From: Paracoccaceae bacterium
GTDB taxonomy: Bacteria; Pseudomonadota; Alphaproteobacteria; Rhodobacterales; Rhodobacteraceae
Length of the DNA: 64,000 nt
Assembly (NCBI GenBank): GCA_020628545.1
Contig: JAHDEX010000002.1
Location: 1-64,000, forward strand
Reading direction: 5' to 3'
Position numbers and translations under genes: made by a program. Every line of letters starts with the position of its first letter. The stretch's first letter is position 1. The notes beneath the pieces are model-generated. The model saw nothing but the letters and a program-made list of their open reading frames with translations. It searched no databases and was not told where the DNA came from. Shown piece after piece: positions 43,384-52,629 of this stretch.

Positions 43384-43551
43384 ATGGCGAAGCCAACCAC
43401 CATCAAGATCCGCCTGAACTCCACCGCGGGGACCGGGCACTTCTACGTCACGAAGAAAAACGCACGCACCATGACCGAAAAAATGGTCGTTAAGAAGTAC
43501 GACCCAGTTGTGCGCAAGCACGTTGAGTACAAAGAAGGCAAGATCAAGTAA
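43384..43551 (+). CDS. rpmG: 50S ribosomal protein L33
   Basis: A 55-residue L33 beginning [18 protein letters not shown] and ending [30 protein letters not shown] is the middle stretch. No CxxC pairs, so the zinc-free type. A ribosome site (GGAGA) lies 7-11 bases upstream and a strong terminator follows 21 bp after the stop, so it is a single-gene transcript. Confidence 0.96.
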   Translation: MAKPTTIKIRLNSTAGTGHFYVTKKNARTMTEKMVVKKYDPVVRKHVEYKEGKIK

Positions 43552-43572
43552 GTTGATCGATTGTCTAAGTTG

Positions 43573-43603
43573 AAAAGGCCGCGCCAAATGCGCGGCTTTT
43601 TTG
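43573..43603 (+). terminator. Rho-independent terminator of rpmG
   Basis: A stem GCCGCG (43578-43583) pairing CGCGGC (43591-43596), extended by A-T pairs from AAAA and TTTTTT, with a 7-nt loop and a run of T at 43597-43602. Suits both rpmG and, read in reverse, the end of the convergent parA-like gene. Confidence 0.85.
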
Positions 43604-43614
43604 TTTGCGTGACC

Positions 43615-44253
43615 CTAGGTGCCCAGAAGCGCAAGCACCTCGTCAGCCAATGCGCGCACTTCCTGCGCCGCAGCGCCGCTTTTCTGGGCTTCGATCACGC
43701 CCAGTCCTTTGCCTAATGCCTCCGCGTAGACGACGCGATGCGCGAGCGTTGATTTGAGCGGCGTTGCGTCAAGTTCGGCGACGGCGGTGGCAACTTCCTC
43801 GCCCACGCGTGTGCCCGAACGTGTGCGGTTCATCACAATGTGGACGGGCTTATCTGCGCGTTCCGCCATGTCGAGCACATCTGCAGTGGCCCAGACATCG
43901 GCTTGGCTGGCAGATACGGGAACTAGTACGAGATCAGCCTCGCTCAACACCCAGCGCATGTCACTGTCAGCTTTGGGAGGCGTGTCGATAAAGACGTAAT
44001 CGGTCGTGTCCTTCACCCCGCGGATCGCCCGCGAGATTCCAAACGCCGTGGCGGTTGCAAAATGCAGGCTCTCAGATTCACCCATGCGGGCCTCTCGTTC
44101 ATCCAGCCATTTCCCCAAGCTCCCCTGTGGGTCGGTGTCAAAAAGGGCCACACTTTTCCCGTTTGCGATCAACGCAGTGGCAAGGTTTGAAACCAACGTT
44201 GTTTTCCCTGCGCCACCTTTTTGCTGCACCACACAGATGATTTGACTACCCAT
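43615..44253 (-). CDS. ParA-family ATPase (orphan)
   Basis: A 212-residue MinD/ParA-type ATPase. Deviant Walker A is QQKGGAGKTTL, Walker A' is ALFDTDPQGSLGKWLDE and Walker B region YVFIDTPPKADSDM. No parB or other partner gene is next to it. Related stand-alone ParAs position chemoreceptors, flagella, or carboxysomes; here the partner is not seen. Start at MGSQIICVV; residues before it in the open frame do not belong. Convergent with rpmG. EamA gene lies upstream on the same strand. Confidence 0.88.
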   Translation of the reverse strand: MGSQIICVVQQKGGAGKTTLVSNLATALIANGKSVALFDTDPQGSLGKWLDEREARMGESESLHFATATAFGISRAIRGVKDTTDYVFIDTPPKADSDMRWVLSEADLVLVPVSASQADVWATADVLDMAERADKPVHIVMNRTRSGTRVGEEVATAVAELDATPLKSTLAHRVVYAEALGKGLGVIEAQKSGAAAQEVRALADEVLALLGT

Positions 44254-44357
44254 AACGCGACTCTCCGCCGGATGTTTCTGCGGTGCAGCATAGCGGGTTG
44301 CGTCGGGAAAGGCGATAGGGGGCGATTTGGGCCGGGGTACGCCCCAGGAAACTCGTG

Positions 44358-45260
44358 CTAATTTCCATGGTGCGAGCTGGCTGAATGGGTGCGCCACATG
44401 ATGATTGCACCAGATGCGAGGATGAGGGTCGCGCCAAAGATCGTCTCTCTCGGGAGGGTCTCTCCGAAGACCAAGACGCCAAGTGCCACGCCGAAGAGTA
44501 ATCGACTATAGCGAAATGGCGTGACGCTTGCGACCTCACCGGTCCGCATCGCTTTCATGAGTGCGATATAGGCGACCACACCGGACAAGGCGGCGCCTGA
44601 TATGGCCGTGCTGGTCTGCGCGTTGGGCAGGACGGGTGGTGTTTGCTCCCAAAGCATGTACCCAACACCGGCCACGATGATGGCGCAGAACCCATAGAAC
44701 CCGAGCAGGTTGGTGCTGAGAGACTTTGGCGCCGCGCGGCTTGCCAGGTCGCGCCCTGCAAATCCAAGCATGCCGAGAACTGCCAAGACGGACAGGATTG
44801 AAAAGTCATCGGTCCCGGGTTGGATGATCACGCAAACCCCAGCAAGGCCCAGAAAAACGGCGACCCAGCGGCGCCAGCCGACGGATTCATCAAAGAAGAT
44901 GGCCGCGCCTGCAACGACAACGACAGGCGTGGCTTGCAAGATCACGGTGGCGGACGACAGTGGCGTGAGCGCGATGGCGAGCACGTAGAAGAGCCGGCCG
45001 AAGACTTCAAACCCAAACCGGATCCGCATGGGGCGTGAGAGGACATCGGGGTGGTTCAAGGGGTCTTGGCTCAGGCGCGCGAGAATTGCAAAGACGACGA
45101 CGCCTCCGATGCCAAAGTGCAGGAGGACCTGGCCGATTGGCATGGTCTGCGACGCGACCTTGAGAAATGCGTCTTCAATCGCGAACATCGCCATCGCGCC
45201 GACCATCCACAGGGCGCCTATCAGATTTGCCCGCGGTAATGCGTGGGATTGGGTTGTCAT
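44358..45260 (-). CDS. EamA-family DMT-superfamily transporter
   Basis: A 300-residue protein of ten hydrophobic segments in two EamA repeats (LWMVGAMAMFAIEDAFLKV... and LAVLGMLGFAGRDLASRA...). The second repeat ends VFGETLPRETIFGATLILASGAIIMW, the conserved last pair of helices. Exports or imports a small metabolite, identity unknown. Divergent from the glutathionyl-hydroquinone reductase gene. Confidence 0.87.
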   Translation of the reverse strand: MTTQSHALPRANLIGALWMVGAMAMFAIEDAFLKVASQTMPIGQVLLHFGIGGVVVFAILARLSQDPLNHPDVLSRPMRIRFGFEVFGRLFYVLAIALTPLSSATVILQATPVVVVAGAAIFFDESVGWRRWVAVFLGLAGVCVIIQPGTDDFSILSVLAVLGMLGFAGRDLASRAAPKSLSTNLLGFYGFCAIIVAGVGYMLWEQTPPVLPNAQTSTAISGAALSGVVAYIALMKAMRTGEVASVTPFRYSRLLFGVALGVLVFGETLPRETIFGATLILASGAIIMWRTHSASSHHGN

Positions 45261-45400
45261 GTCGCTTGTTGGCCCGTTCGCTGATCTGCATCATGCGCCG
45301 ATCCACGTTCCGTGCAACCGCGAAGTCAACCTGTGCGGCGGCGCTGCTTTCCTTTCGGCGCTGCGCGCGCGACAGTGGCTGGAAGCGAAGGGGCCTTGGC

Positions 45401-46426
45401 ATGACTGACACCACGACATCGACTGAAGAAGACCAGACCGACGCCGGGGCACGGCGCAAAGCGGGTGAGTTTGTCCGTGGCGTCAGTGGTTTTCGTCATG
45501 CGATTGGTGACGCTGACTTTCCTGCAGAGGCGGGGCGTTATCATCTATTTGTGGCGCTCAACTGCCCGTGGTGCCATCGCGTGACGCTCGCGCGGTCGGT
45601 GCTGGGGTTGCAGGACAGTATCACGATGGACGTGGCCTTCCCGAACCGGACGGGCGAGGACGATCCAGCGGGGCCCAACCTGTGGGAGTTTTCGCCGGAT
45701 CGTGTGGCGAGCCTAACAGGACAGACCTTGCCGGAATGTACGGTCGATACCGGCACCGGGCGAGCTGTCCGGCTCGCGAAAGAGGTCTATCAAGCGGAAG
45801 GCTCTGACGAGCAATCTGTTCCGATCCTGTATGATAAGGTTGCCGGGCGGATCGTGAATAACGAAAGCGCAGAGATTATCCGGATGCTTGATGCACAGGC
45901 AGAGGCGCTTGGCAGCAGTATGGGCGCTGGGCGGCCAAGGCTTTACCCGGAAGATGCTGACTTGCGGGCAGAGATCGCCGCGCTGAACGAGCGGATCTAT
46001 GTGACGATCAATAATGGGGCCTACAAGTCTGGGTTCTCATCGGATCAAACGGTGTATCAAAACGCATTTGAGGCTTACTTTGAAAGCCTCGCCTGGCTCG
46101 ACAGCCTGTTATCGAACGGGCGGCCTTATCTGACCGGCGACACCTTTACCGAAGCCGACTTGCGACTTTTCCCAACGCTCTATCGGCACGACCCTGTTTA
46201 CTATGTGCGCATGAAACTGAACGGCGCAAAGATACTCGACTATCCGCATCTGTGGCGTTGGCTCTGTCGCGTGCATGCGCTGCCGGGCGTGGCCGAAAGC
46301 GGGTCGCTGGTTCATTGCAGGCAAGGCTACTTCGGGCGGTCCTGGAACGGTGTTGTGGCGCTCGGACCGCTCAAGCCGATGTCGTACCCAGAGGCCTATG
46401 CTCATCCGGAACTGGCGAAACGTTAG
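45401..46426 (+). CDS. Glutathionyl-hydroquinone reductase (Xi-class GST)
   Basis: A 341-residue Xi-class GST that reduces glutathionyl-hydroquinones. The redox Cys is in FVALNCPWCHRVTLARSVLG, and SVPILYDKVAGRIVNNESAEIIRML follows as the glutathione site; the C-terminal half contains VTINNGAYKSGFSSDQ and FTEADLRLFPTLYRHDPVYY, typical of this class. Start at 45401 because the upstream frame has no family residues. The stop overlaps the TRAP permease stop by 4 bp. Confidence 0.9.
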   Translation: MTDTTTSTEEDQTDAGARRKAGEFVRGVSGFRHAIGDADFPAEAGRYHLFVALNCPWCHRVTLARSVLGLQDSITMDVAFPNRTGEDDPAGPNLWEFSPDRVASLTGQTLPECTVDTGTGRAVRLAKEVYQAEGSDEQSVPILYDKVAGRIVNNESAEIIRMLDAQAEALGSSMGAGRPRLYPEDADLRAEIAALNERIYVTINNGAYKSGFSSDQTVYQNAFEAYFESLAWLDSLLSNGRPYLTGDTFTEADLRLFPTLYRHDPVYYVRMKLNGAKILDYPHLWRWLCRVHALPGVAESGSLVHCRQGYFGRSWNGVVALGPLKPMSYPEAYAHPELAKR

Positions 46427-48561
46427 GCGCTGGCCAGTTTACCTTTCTGCCAACCGCGAAACATTAAAGCGCCGCCAATGGCGATGCCCAGAAGGTCAGT
46501 GCGCCAATCACCTGAAATCATGCAAAGCGCACCGCCCAGCAGGATGATCCGAATGATCGGCCCCGCCGGCCCCATGAACCACGCCTGCACCGCACCGGCG
46601 AGCATGTAGACCCCGATGAGCGCCGTGATCAGGTTGCGCAGGCTTACGTACCAGGGTGCCTCCATCAACAGACCCGGGCTGTAAAAAAACATGAAGGGCA
46701 CGATGAAAGCGGCAAGGCCGACCTTGAAGCTGGTGACGGAGGTTCGCATCGGCTCAGACCCCGCGATGGCGGCACCAGCATAGGCGGCAAGTGCGACGGG
46801 GGGCGTGATGGCCGAGACGACCGCAAAGTAGAAGACAAAGAAATGGGCAATCAGTGGGGCGATACCGATCTCGATCAGGCCGGGTGCGACGACGGAGGCC
46901 GCCACCGCATAGGCCGCTGTCGTTGGCATGCCCATGCCGAGGATTACCGCAATGATCATCGCAAAGACGAGTGCGAGCAGGGTGCTTTGCTGGGCGAGGT
47001 CGAAGAGCAGGTTTGAGAAACGCGCGCCAACGCCGGTGAGGGAGATCACGCCCACGATCAGTCCTGCGCAGGCGCAAACGGTGATGATCTGGATACACAT
47101 GCGCCCGCCGAGACCGAGGGCTTCGTAGACTTGCTTAGGACCCATTTTGTAAGGGGTGAGCCAGCTGACCGCTGCAGCGCTGGCAATCGCAAGGGTGCCT
47201 GCGCGAATGACAGAGTAGCCGGCAAAAAGTGCGCCGATCAGGATGATGATCGGCAGGAACAAGTAGATCTGGCGTACGAGATCGCGCAACTTCGGCAGCT
47301 CATCACTGCGCAGGCCGCGCATGCCGGTGCGGCTCGCCTCAAAATCCACCATGAAGTAGATCGATGCGAAATAAAGGATCGCGGGGATCAGTGCCGCGAC
47401 CACAAGGTCGGTGTAGGGGATGCCCGTAATCTCGGCCATGATGAAGGCCCCTGCGCCCATAATCGGCGGCATGATCTGCCCGCCAGTGGAGGCTGCCGCT
47501 TCGATCGCACCAGCCGATTGCGGCCGGTAGCCGACCTTCTTCATCAACGGGATCGTCAGGGAGCCTGTGGAGACCACGTTGCCCGCCGAGGTGCCGTTGA
47601 TCATGCCCATCAGGCCAGAGGCGAGGACCGACACTTTCGCAGGGCCGCCGCGTGCGCGACCGGCGACAGCGAAAGAAAAGTTCACAAAATAGTCGCCGAC
47701 TTTGGACGCTTGCAGGAAGGCCGCGAAGACGATGAAGAGAATGATGTAGGTTGACGATACGGCGGTGGTCGGCCCCAGCACCCCGTTGTCTGTGAAGACG
47801 TAAGTGAAGAAGCGTTTCGCGTCATAGCCGCGGTGTTCGAGGAAACCCGGCAGATAGGGGCCCATGAAGGCGTAGACGACAAAAACGAGCGCGATAATGA
47901 CGAGGGCCAGGCCCGCTACGCGACGCGTCATCTCCATGATCAATACGGCAATCACAAATGCAGCCCAGCCATTGTTGGGATCAGCAAAGGGCGTGCCTGC
48001 GCGCAAACGCAATGACAGCGTGTCGAGGCTGAAGAGGATGAAGCCGAAACTTGCGAGGGAGGCAATGATCAGGCCGACATCAGCGATGGTCATCTGACCA
48101 ACGCGGGCGGGGTAAACCCAGCCTGTAAACACGGCGAGCAGCGTACCGATAGCAAGGGCCGGACCATAAACCGTGAGCGTCCACGCCGGCGGTGCCGCCT
48201 GTCCGGGTTCGAGAAACATGATCGCTGCAAAAAGTGAGCCGAGGGCGATGGTACAAAGCAGGATGCTGACCGCGCCTAAGATGTCGGGCAGGCGGGTTGA
48301 GTATCGCCCTTCTGTTGCGGGCTTTACAGCAAGCGCCGCAGTCAGCACAAAGCCAAGGATCAGGGCACCCGCAATGTGCATGATCCGAAAGGTCCAGGTT
48401 TCTAGCGGTGCGATGTTGAGCACGTAGAGATGCCATCCGGCGTAGACGGCGCAAAGGAGGAAACCCACACGCGCCAGCCAGCTGTTGTCTTCCACAGCCA
48501 CCACGGGGTCGACCCCATCGCCAAGCGGTCTGTTGGCCTCTGTCACCTGTGCTTCGGTCAT
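46423..48561 (-). CDS. TAXI-type TRAP transporter, fused permease
   Basis: A 712-residue membrane protein with about 17 or more hydrophobic segments, being the small (DctQ) and large (DctM) subunits fused as usual in TAXI-TRAP systems. Typical large-subunit motifs are MGMINGTSAGNVVSTGSLTIP, AASTGGQIMPPIMGAGAFIMAE and VILGMGMPTTAAYAVAAS. It takes up an organic acid or amino acid with Na+ or H+. Start at MTEAQVTEAN with GGCAGG upstream. A hairpin terminator separates it from the binding-protein gene. Confidence 0.93.
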   Translation of the reverse strand: MTEAQVTEANRPLGDGVDPVVAVEDNSWLARVGFLLCAVYAGWHLYVLNIAPLETWTFRIMHIAGALILGFVLTAALAVKPATEGRYSTRLPDILGAVSILLCTIALGSLFAAIMFLEPGQAAPPAWTLTVYGPALAIGTLLAVFTGWVYPARVGQMTIADVGLIIASLASFGFILFSLDTLSLRLRAGTPFADPNNGWAAFVIAVLIMEMTRRVAGLALVIIALVFVVYAFMGPYLPGFLEHRGYDAKRFFTYVFTDNGVLGPTTAVSSTYIILFIVFAAFLQASKVGDYFVNFSFAVAGRARGGPAKVSVLASGLMGMINGTSAGNVVSTGSLTIPLMKKVGYRPQSAGAIEAAASTGGQIMPPIMGAGAFIMAEITGIPYTDLVVAALIPAILYFASIYFMVDFEASRTGMRGLRSDELPKLRDLVRQIYLFLPIIILIGALFAGYSVIRAGTLAIASAAAVSWLTPYKMGPKQVYEALGLGGRMCIQIITVCACAGLIVGVISLTGVGARFSNLLFDLAQQSTLLALVFAMIIAVILGMGMPTTAAYAVAASVVAPGLIEIGIAPLIAHFFVFYFAVVSAITPPVALAAYAGAAIAGSEPMRTSVTSFKVGLAAFIVPFMFFYSPGLLMEAPWYVSLRNLITALIGVYMLAGAVQAWFMGPAGPIIRIILLGGALCMISGDWRTDLLGIAIGGALMFRGWQKGKLASA

Positions 48562-48632
48562 CCTGCCAGTCTCCCCCAAACCCTGGCCGTATCATGCGTG
48601 GCCGGGCCGCATCTGCCTACCCTGAAATGCAT

Positions 48633-48662
48633 AAAAGCACCCCGCCCGGGCGGGCGAGGTGC
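48633..48662 (-). terminator. Hairpin terminator between TAXI binding-protein and permease genes
   Basis: Read on the minus strand: GCACCTCGCCCG, CCCGGGCGGGGTGC then TTTTAT. A GC-rich stem of about 11 pairs followed by T bases, 24 bp after the binding-protein stop. Probably cuts down permease transcripts so that the binding protein is made in excess. Confidence 0.75.
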
Positions 48663-48686
48663 AATGGTTTTCACCCGAAGAGAAGA

Positions 48687-49679
48687 TTACCCTTCCAGTT
48701 CATCCGGAATGTCAAAACCGTTTTCTTCAAACCAGCGGACAGCGCCGGGGTGCCACGGGATAAAAGTGTTCTTGTCGAAGTTCTCTGGCAGTGTTTCGAC
48801 TGCAGACTTGTGGATCTCGACCATCTTCTCGTTGTTCGACATGACGGTCTTCACCACTTCGTAGACGAAGCTTTCTGGCAGGTCCGCATGACCGACAGCG
48901 AAGTTCCACATGGACACGCTGAGCTGATCACCGGGCATCGACGGATAGGTGTCGCCCGGGATTGTGAAAGCAGCCACGGGCTGGGAGCCGATGACGGCAG
49001 CCTGCTCTTCTTCCGTAAAGCCGAAATAGGTTACGTCAGTCTGTGCATCCAGCTGGCTGAACGCCGGGTAGGGCAGGCCACCAGCCCAGGTCATGACGTC
49101 GATCAGACCGTCCTGAAGCTGACCGGCAAGGTCAGATGCGCCGCCGTTGCGGAATTCGACGTTCTTGCCCATGTCCGTCAGGATACGCGGCCAATAGGTA
49201 CCCGGTGTCCCGCCTGCAGGGCCAACACCAACGACGGAACCGTCAGGGATGTCTGCAAAGCTGGTTATGCCGGAGCCGCTGAGTGCGACCGCGTGGAAAC
49301 CTGTTTTATACATTGGGAATAAGGCGCGCAGCTGGTCGTGCTTCAGGCCAGGCGCCAAAGCGCTTTCGCCGTTAATGGCGTCGAATGCCGGACCCATGGT
49401 GACCATGCCCATATCGAGGTCACCTGTCTGCACGAGGGCCGCATTCTGGACAGGTCCGCCGGTGACTTCTGTGCCGCCAGGAACACCGAGAGCTTCGGAA
49501 ACCATATTTGCCCAGCCCGCACCGTAGACAAAGTAAGTACCGCCTTGGCTGGCAGTGCCGACCGAGAAGCTATCGGGCCAATCGCTTTTGTCTTGGGCCG
49601 TGACCGTCCCCGCAGCCAAGCTCAGCGCAGCCGAAGCTGCGAGTGCTTTGAAAACCAATAGTTTTGGCATGAATGTCAT
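48687..49679 (-). CDS. TAXI-family TRAP transporter substrate-binding protein
   Basis: A 330-residue periplasmic receptor. Signal peptide ends TVTAQ-D; SFSVGTASQGGTYFVYGAGWANMV is the start of the TAXI fold, followed by VTGGPVQNAALVQTGDLDMGMV and VVGVGPAGGTPGTYWPRIL. AGGAGG lies 7 bases before the ATG at 49679, so a longer reading (to 49724) is rejected. Ligand unknown; known TAXI proteins bind glutamate or C4 acids. First gene of the transporter pair. Confidence 0.93.
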   Translation of the reverse strand: MTFMPKLLVFKALAASAALSLAAGTVTAQDKSDWPDSFSVGTASQGGTYFVYGAGWANMVSEALGVPGGTEVTGGPVQNAALVQTGDLDMGMVTMGPAFDAINGESALAPGLKHDQLRALFPMYKTGFHAVALSGSGITSFADIPDGSVVGVGPAGGTPGTYWPRILTDMGKNVEFRNGGASDLAGQLQDGLIDVMTWAGGLPYPAFSQLDAQTDVTYFGFTEEEQAAVIGSQPVAAFTIPGDTYPSMPGDQLSVSMWNFAVGHADLPESFVYEVVKTVMSNNEKMVEIHKSAVETLPENFDKNTFIPWHPGAVRWFEENGFDIPDELEG

Positions 49680-49826
49680 ATTGTCCTCCTGTTGAAGCAG
49701 CGCTTTTTGAGCGTCTTTGCACAACGGCTCTCCTCAGCCAGTGCGCTGGAGGGATGGTAAGTCAACCGGAGAAATTAACAAGCGCCTGTCACGCAAACGC
49801 TATCGCGGATGACGTTTGTATCATGC

Positions 49827-49863
49827 AAAGAAAAGCCCCGCCTGACGGAGTGTCAGGCGGGGC
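49827..49863 (-). terminator. Rho-independent terminator of the Bax1-I gene
   Basis: Perfect 12-bp stem GCCCCGCCTGAC (49835-49846) / GTCAGGCGGGGC (49852-49863) with a 5-nt loop; on the minus strand it is followed by TTTTCTTT. It starts 26 bp after the stop of the Bax1-I gene and keeps that transcript apart from the TAXI promoter. Confidence 0.9.
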
Positions 49864-49888
49864 CAATTCCGGCGATGTTCTTGAGGTT

Positions 49889-50671
49889 TTATTCCCGGTT
49901 GCCCAGCAATTGCAGCAGGAACATGAACATGTTGATGAAGTCGAGGTAGAGGTTCAGCGCGCCCATGATTGCAGCTTTGCCCAACCACTCCTGATCAGCG
50001 ACCATTGCGTGCTGAATGTAGTCGTTTTTGATCTTCTGTGTGTCATAGGCAGTCAGACCCGCGAAGATCAGCACACCCAGAATGGACACTGCGAACATGA
50101 TCGCAGGCGATTGGAACCACAGGTTGGCCAATGAGGCCACGATCAGACCAATAACGCCCATGATGAGGAAGCTACCCCAACCGGAGATGTCTTTCTTCGT
50201 GGTGTAGCCCCAAAGGGACAGACCTGCGAAGGAGATCGACGTAATCAGGAAGACCTGTGCGATCGAAAAGCCAGTGTAGACGATGAAGATCGAGCTGAGC
50301 GACAGACCCATCAGCGCTGCGAACGCGTAGAAGGTCGTTTGAACGCCGGCAGCTGACAAACGGTTCATTGCTGCGCCGAAGCCAAAGAAGACAAAGGCCA
50401 GTGGTGCAAGCATGATCACCCACCGCAGCGGCGACATGTAGATCGCCTGACCCAGCGAGGTCAGATATGTGTCTGCGCCAATCTGTGCGACAGCGTTCGA
50501 CGGATCCGTTGTTGTTGCCAGACCAGCGATGGCCCACGCAGCCGCAAAGGTGATCAGTGTACCGACGGACATCGTCGCGTAGACTTTATTCATATGGGCG
50601 CGAAGGCCCTCATCAATCTCCGCCGTGCGGACCCCGCCCGCTGTTCGGATAGATTGTTGATATTCAGCCAT
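49889..50671 (-). CDS. Bax inhibitor-1 (YccA/TMBIM) family protein
   Basis: A 260-residue, seven-helix membrane protein. Conserved parts are HMNKVYATMSVGTLITFAAAW, LMGLSLSSIFIVYTG, SISFAGLSLWGYTTKKDISG and VSILGVLIFAGLTAYDTQKIK with the Asp that gates ion leak in BsYetJ. E. coli YccA modulates FtsH. GGAGG precedes the start at 50671. Monocistronic, with a terminator after it. Confidence 0.92.
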   Translation of the reverse strand: MAEYQQSIRTAGGVRTAEIDEGLRAHMNKVYATMSVGTLITFAAAWAIAGLATTTDPSNAVAQIGADTYLTSLGQAIYMSPLRWVIMLAPLAFVFFGFGAAMNRLSAAGVQTTFYAFAALMGLSLSSIFIVYTGFSIAQVFLITSISFAGLSLWGYTTKKDISGWGSFLIMGVIGLIVASLANLWFQSPAIMFAVSILGVLIFAGLTAYDTQKIKNDYIQHAMVADQEWLGKAAIMGALNLYLDFINMFMFLLQLLGNRE

Positions 50672-50881
50672 GGATACCTCCAAAAATGAACTGCGAACGC
50701 CGTTCCTGACGTCTTAAGTCAGATATTGGCAGCAAACCCCATAATTTCAAGGTCTATCGGAGTCGAATTCGACCGTATTTGAGTATTCGTGCCGGAATGT
50801 CGCAGTCTGCAGCGAACCCTTCTGTATTTGGGGGAAATACGGCGTGTAATCAAGCTTCTAGGGGAGGGATTGTTGCTCCCG

Positions 50882-51871
50882 TCACTGCATTTTTCTCCCC
50901 ACGTTGACAGGTTGTGGTGTCACGACGACCTTTCCGGTGGCTTTGCGAGTCGCTAGCAGGTCAAGCGCCTCTTGCGCCCTTTCGAGCGGCAGAACGTGGC
51001 TGATATGCGGCTTGAGCTGGCCTGCCACGTACATGGCCATCAGGTCTTCCAAGCTTTGCTTCAACGCCTCGGGGGCAAAGGTCAGATACCCGCCCCAGTA
51101 GAAACCGATGACGGTGATATTCTTCACCAGAAGGTGGTTGGCTGGGATTTGAGGGACGTCACCACTCGCGAATCCGATGGTGATATAGCGCGCCTCTCGG
51201 TTGCAGGCGCGCAGCGCGGCTTTGTAAAGATCGCCGCCGACCGGGTCGTAGACGACGTCCGCACCACCGAGTGCTTTAACTTCCGCTTTCACATCCGCGG
51301 TGTTGGAGTCGATCAGGTGATCCGCGCCAGCCTCCTGTGCAATGGTCAGCTTGTCTGCGCCGCGCGCCACCGCGATCACCCGCGCCCCCAACGCTTTGCC
51401 GATCTCCACCGCTGTTAGCCCGACGCCGCCAGCGGCACCCAAAACGAGCAGGGTTTCGCCAGCCTGAAGTGCTGCGCGGCGAGTCAGTACGAGGTGAGAG
51501 GTCCCATATGCCACCATGAAGCCTGCGGCGACCTCGGCGGGCATTGCATCAGGCACTTGCATGCAGCGGTCGGCTGGAAAAACTCCGACGTCAGCAAGAC
51601 CGCCTTGACCGCCGAATACCGCAACACGCTCACCAATCGCCGGGGCAGTCACGTCGTCTCCTCGGGCGAGGATTGTGCCGCAGACCTCCATCCCGAGCGT
51701 GAACGGTGGCTCTGGCGTGTCCTGATATGTGCCCTTTGCCATCAGCAAATCTGCGAAGTTGAGACCGCAGGCGTCCACTTTGATTGAAACCTCGCCGGGG
51801 CCCGGTTTGGGCTCCGGAACCTCTTTGAGTTGCGGTTTTGACGTAACGTCAGTAACTTGGAATGCGCGCAT
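50882..51871 (-). CDS. NADPH:quinone oxidoreductase family protein (zinc-free MDR)
   Basis: A 329-residue medium-chain dehydrogenase/reductase. N-terminal GroES-like part (MRAFQVTDVTSKPQLKEVPEP, ACGLNFADLLMAKGTYQ) lacks zinc ligands; VLGAAGGVGLTAVEIGKALGARVIAVAR is the NADPH-binding fold. Likely reduces quinones or enoyl compounds. Start at MRAFQV; the open frame continues upstream without family match. Divergent from the XRE regulator gene across 276 bp. Confidence 0.9.
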   Translation of the reverse strand: MRAFQVTDVTSKPQLKEVPEPKPGPGEVSIKVDACGLNFADLLMAKGTYQDTPEPPFTLGMEVCGTILARGDDVTAPAIGERVAVFGGQGGLADVGVFPADRCMQVPDAMPAEVAAGFMVAYGTSHLVLTRRAALQAGETLLVLGAAGGVGLTAVEIGKALGARVIAVARGADKLTIAQEAGADHLIDSNTADVKAEVKALGGADVVYDPVGGDLYKAALRACNREARYITIGFASGDVPQIPANHLLVKNITVIGFYWGGYLTFAPEALKQSLEDLMAMYVAGQLKPHISHVLPLERAQEALDLLATRKATGKVVVTPQPVNVGRKMQ

Positions 51872-51960
51872 GCCGGGTTTTCGCTTCTTTTCGTCAAATT
51901 CGATTGAGCGAACAGATCGCGGCTTTTTCCACAATTATCCAGCAAATTCGACATGATTAC

Positions 51961-51976
51961 TGTCGGATTGCCGACA
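51961..51976. promoter_or_regulatory. Palindrome TGTCGG-N4-CCGACA upstream of the XRE gene
   Basis: Inverted arms TGTCGG (51961-51966) and CCGACA (51971-51976) lie in the divergent region between the oxidoreductase gene and the XRE regulator gene, about 170 bp before the regulator. Could be an operator for one of the two; no experimental link is known to me. Confidence 0.4.
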
Positions 51977-52147
51977 CGTTTAAGGCGAGACCTGTACTTA
52001 AGTTAAGGTCGTCACATGCAACCGTTGCGTGTTCAGCACCGAACCCGCATCAATTTCTGCAGGCGGGATCTTCTAGCGAAGGTTCCCCGAGGGAATGGGC
52101 GAACCGTGTGGGACGAGGCGGACGCTCACTGTGAGAGAGAGTAAATA

Positions 52148-52519
52148 ATGAGCCACCCTGTTGATGTGCATGTCGGAAAGCGTATCCGACACCGTCGCTG
52201 GATGAATGGCACCACGCAACAGCAACTTGCTGAGCGTGTTGGCATTAAATTTCAGCAAATTCAAAAATACGAAACCGGCATGAATCGTGTCAGTGCCTCG
52301 CGTTTGTGGGATATCGCGAATGTGCTGGATGTGCCTGTCTCCTTCTTCTTTGAAGGTATGGACGCAGATGATGCTGCCCCGCGTGATGGCGCAGACATGC
52401 CTGCGGACATCATGACCGACAAAGAAGCACTGGAACTTCTGCGCTCCTACTATGCGATTCCGGAAAATCAGCGTCGGCGCCTGTTTGACCTGGCGCGGGT
52501 CCTGAGCGAAGCCGCCTAA
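52148..52519 (+). CDS. XRE-family transcriptional regulator
   Basis: A 123-residue protein with a HTH_3 domain at about residues 8-65 (IRHRRWMNGTTQQQLAERVGIKFQQIQKYETG, then RLWDIANVLDVPVSFFFEG) and a C-terminal helical part (TDKEALELLRSYYAIPENQRRRLFDLARVLSE). This C-terminal pattern is found in a group of short roseobacter regulators with no known target. A GAGAGA stretch upstream of the ATG gives the ribosome site. The hisN-like gene follows after 110 bp. Confidence 0.9.
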   Translation: MSHPVDVHVGKRIRHRRWMNGTTQQQLAERVGIKFQQIQKYETGMNRVSASRLWDIANVLDVPVSFFFEGMDADDAAPRDGADMPADIMTDKEALELLRSYYAIPENQRRRLFDLARVLSEAA

Positions 52520-52629
52520 TCGGCGCTCGAACGCGAAAGCGGGCAGGGGACGCGTCTGCGTTCCCTGTTGACCGTTTGATACACGGCACGTTACCCACCC
52601 CATGATGAGCGTGGGAGGCTTGGGTAATC

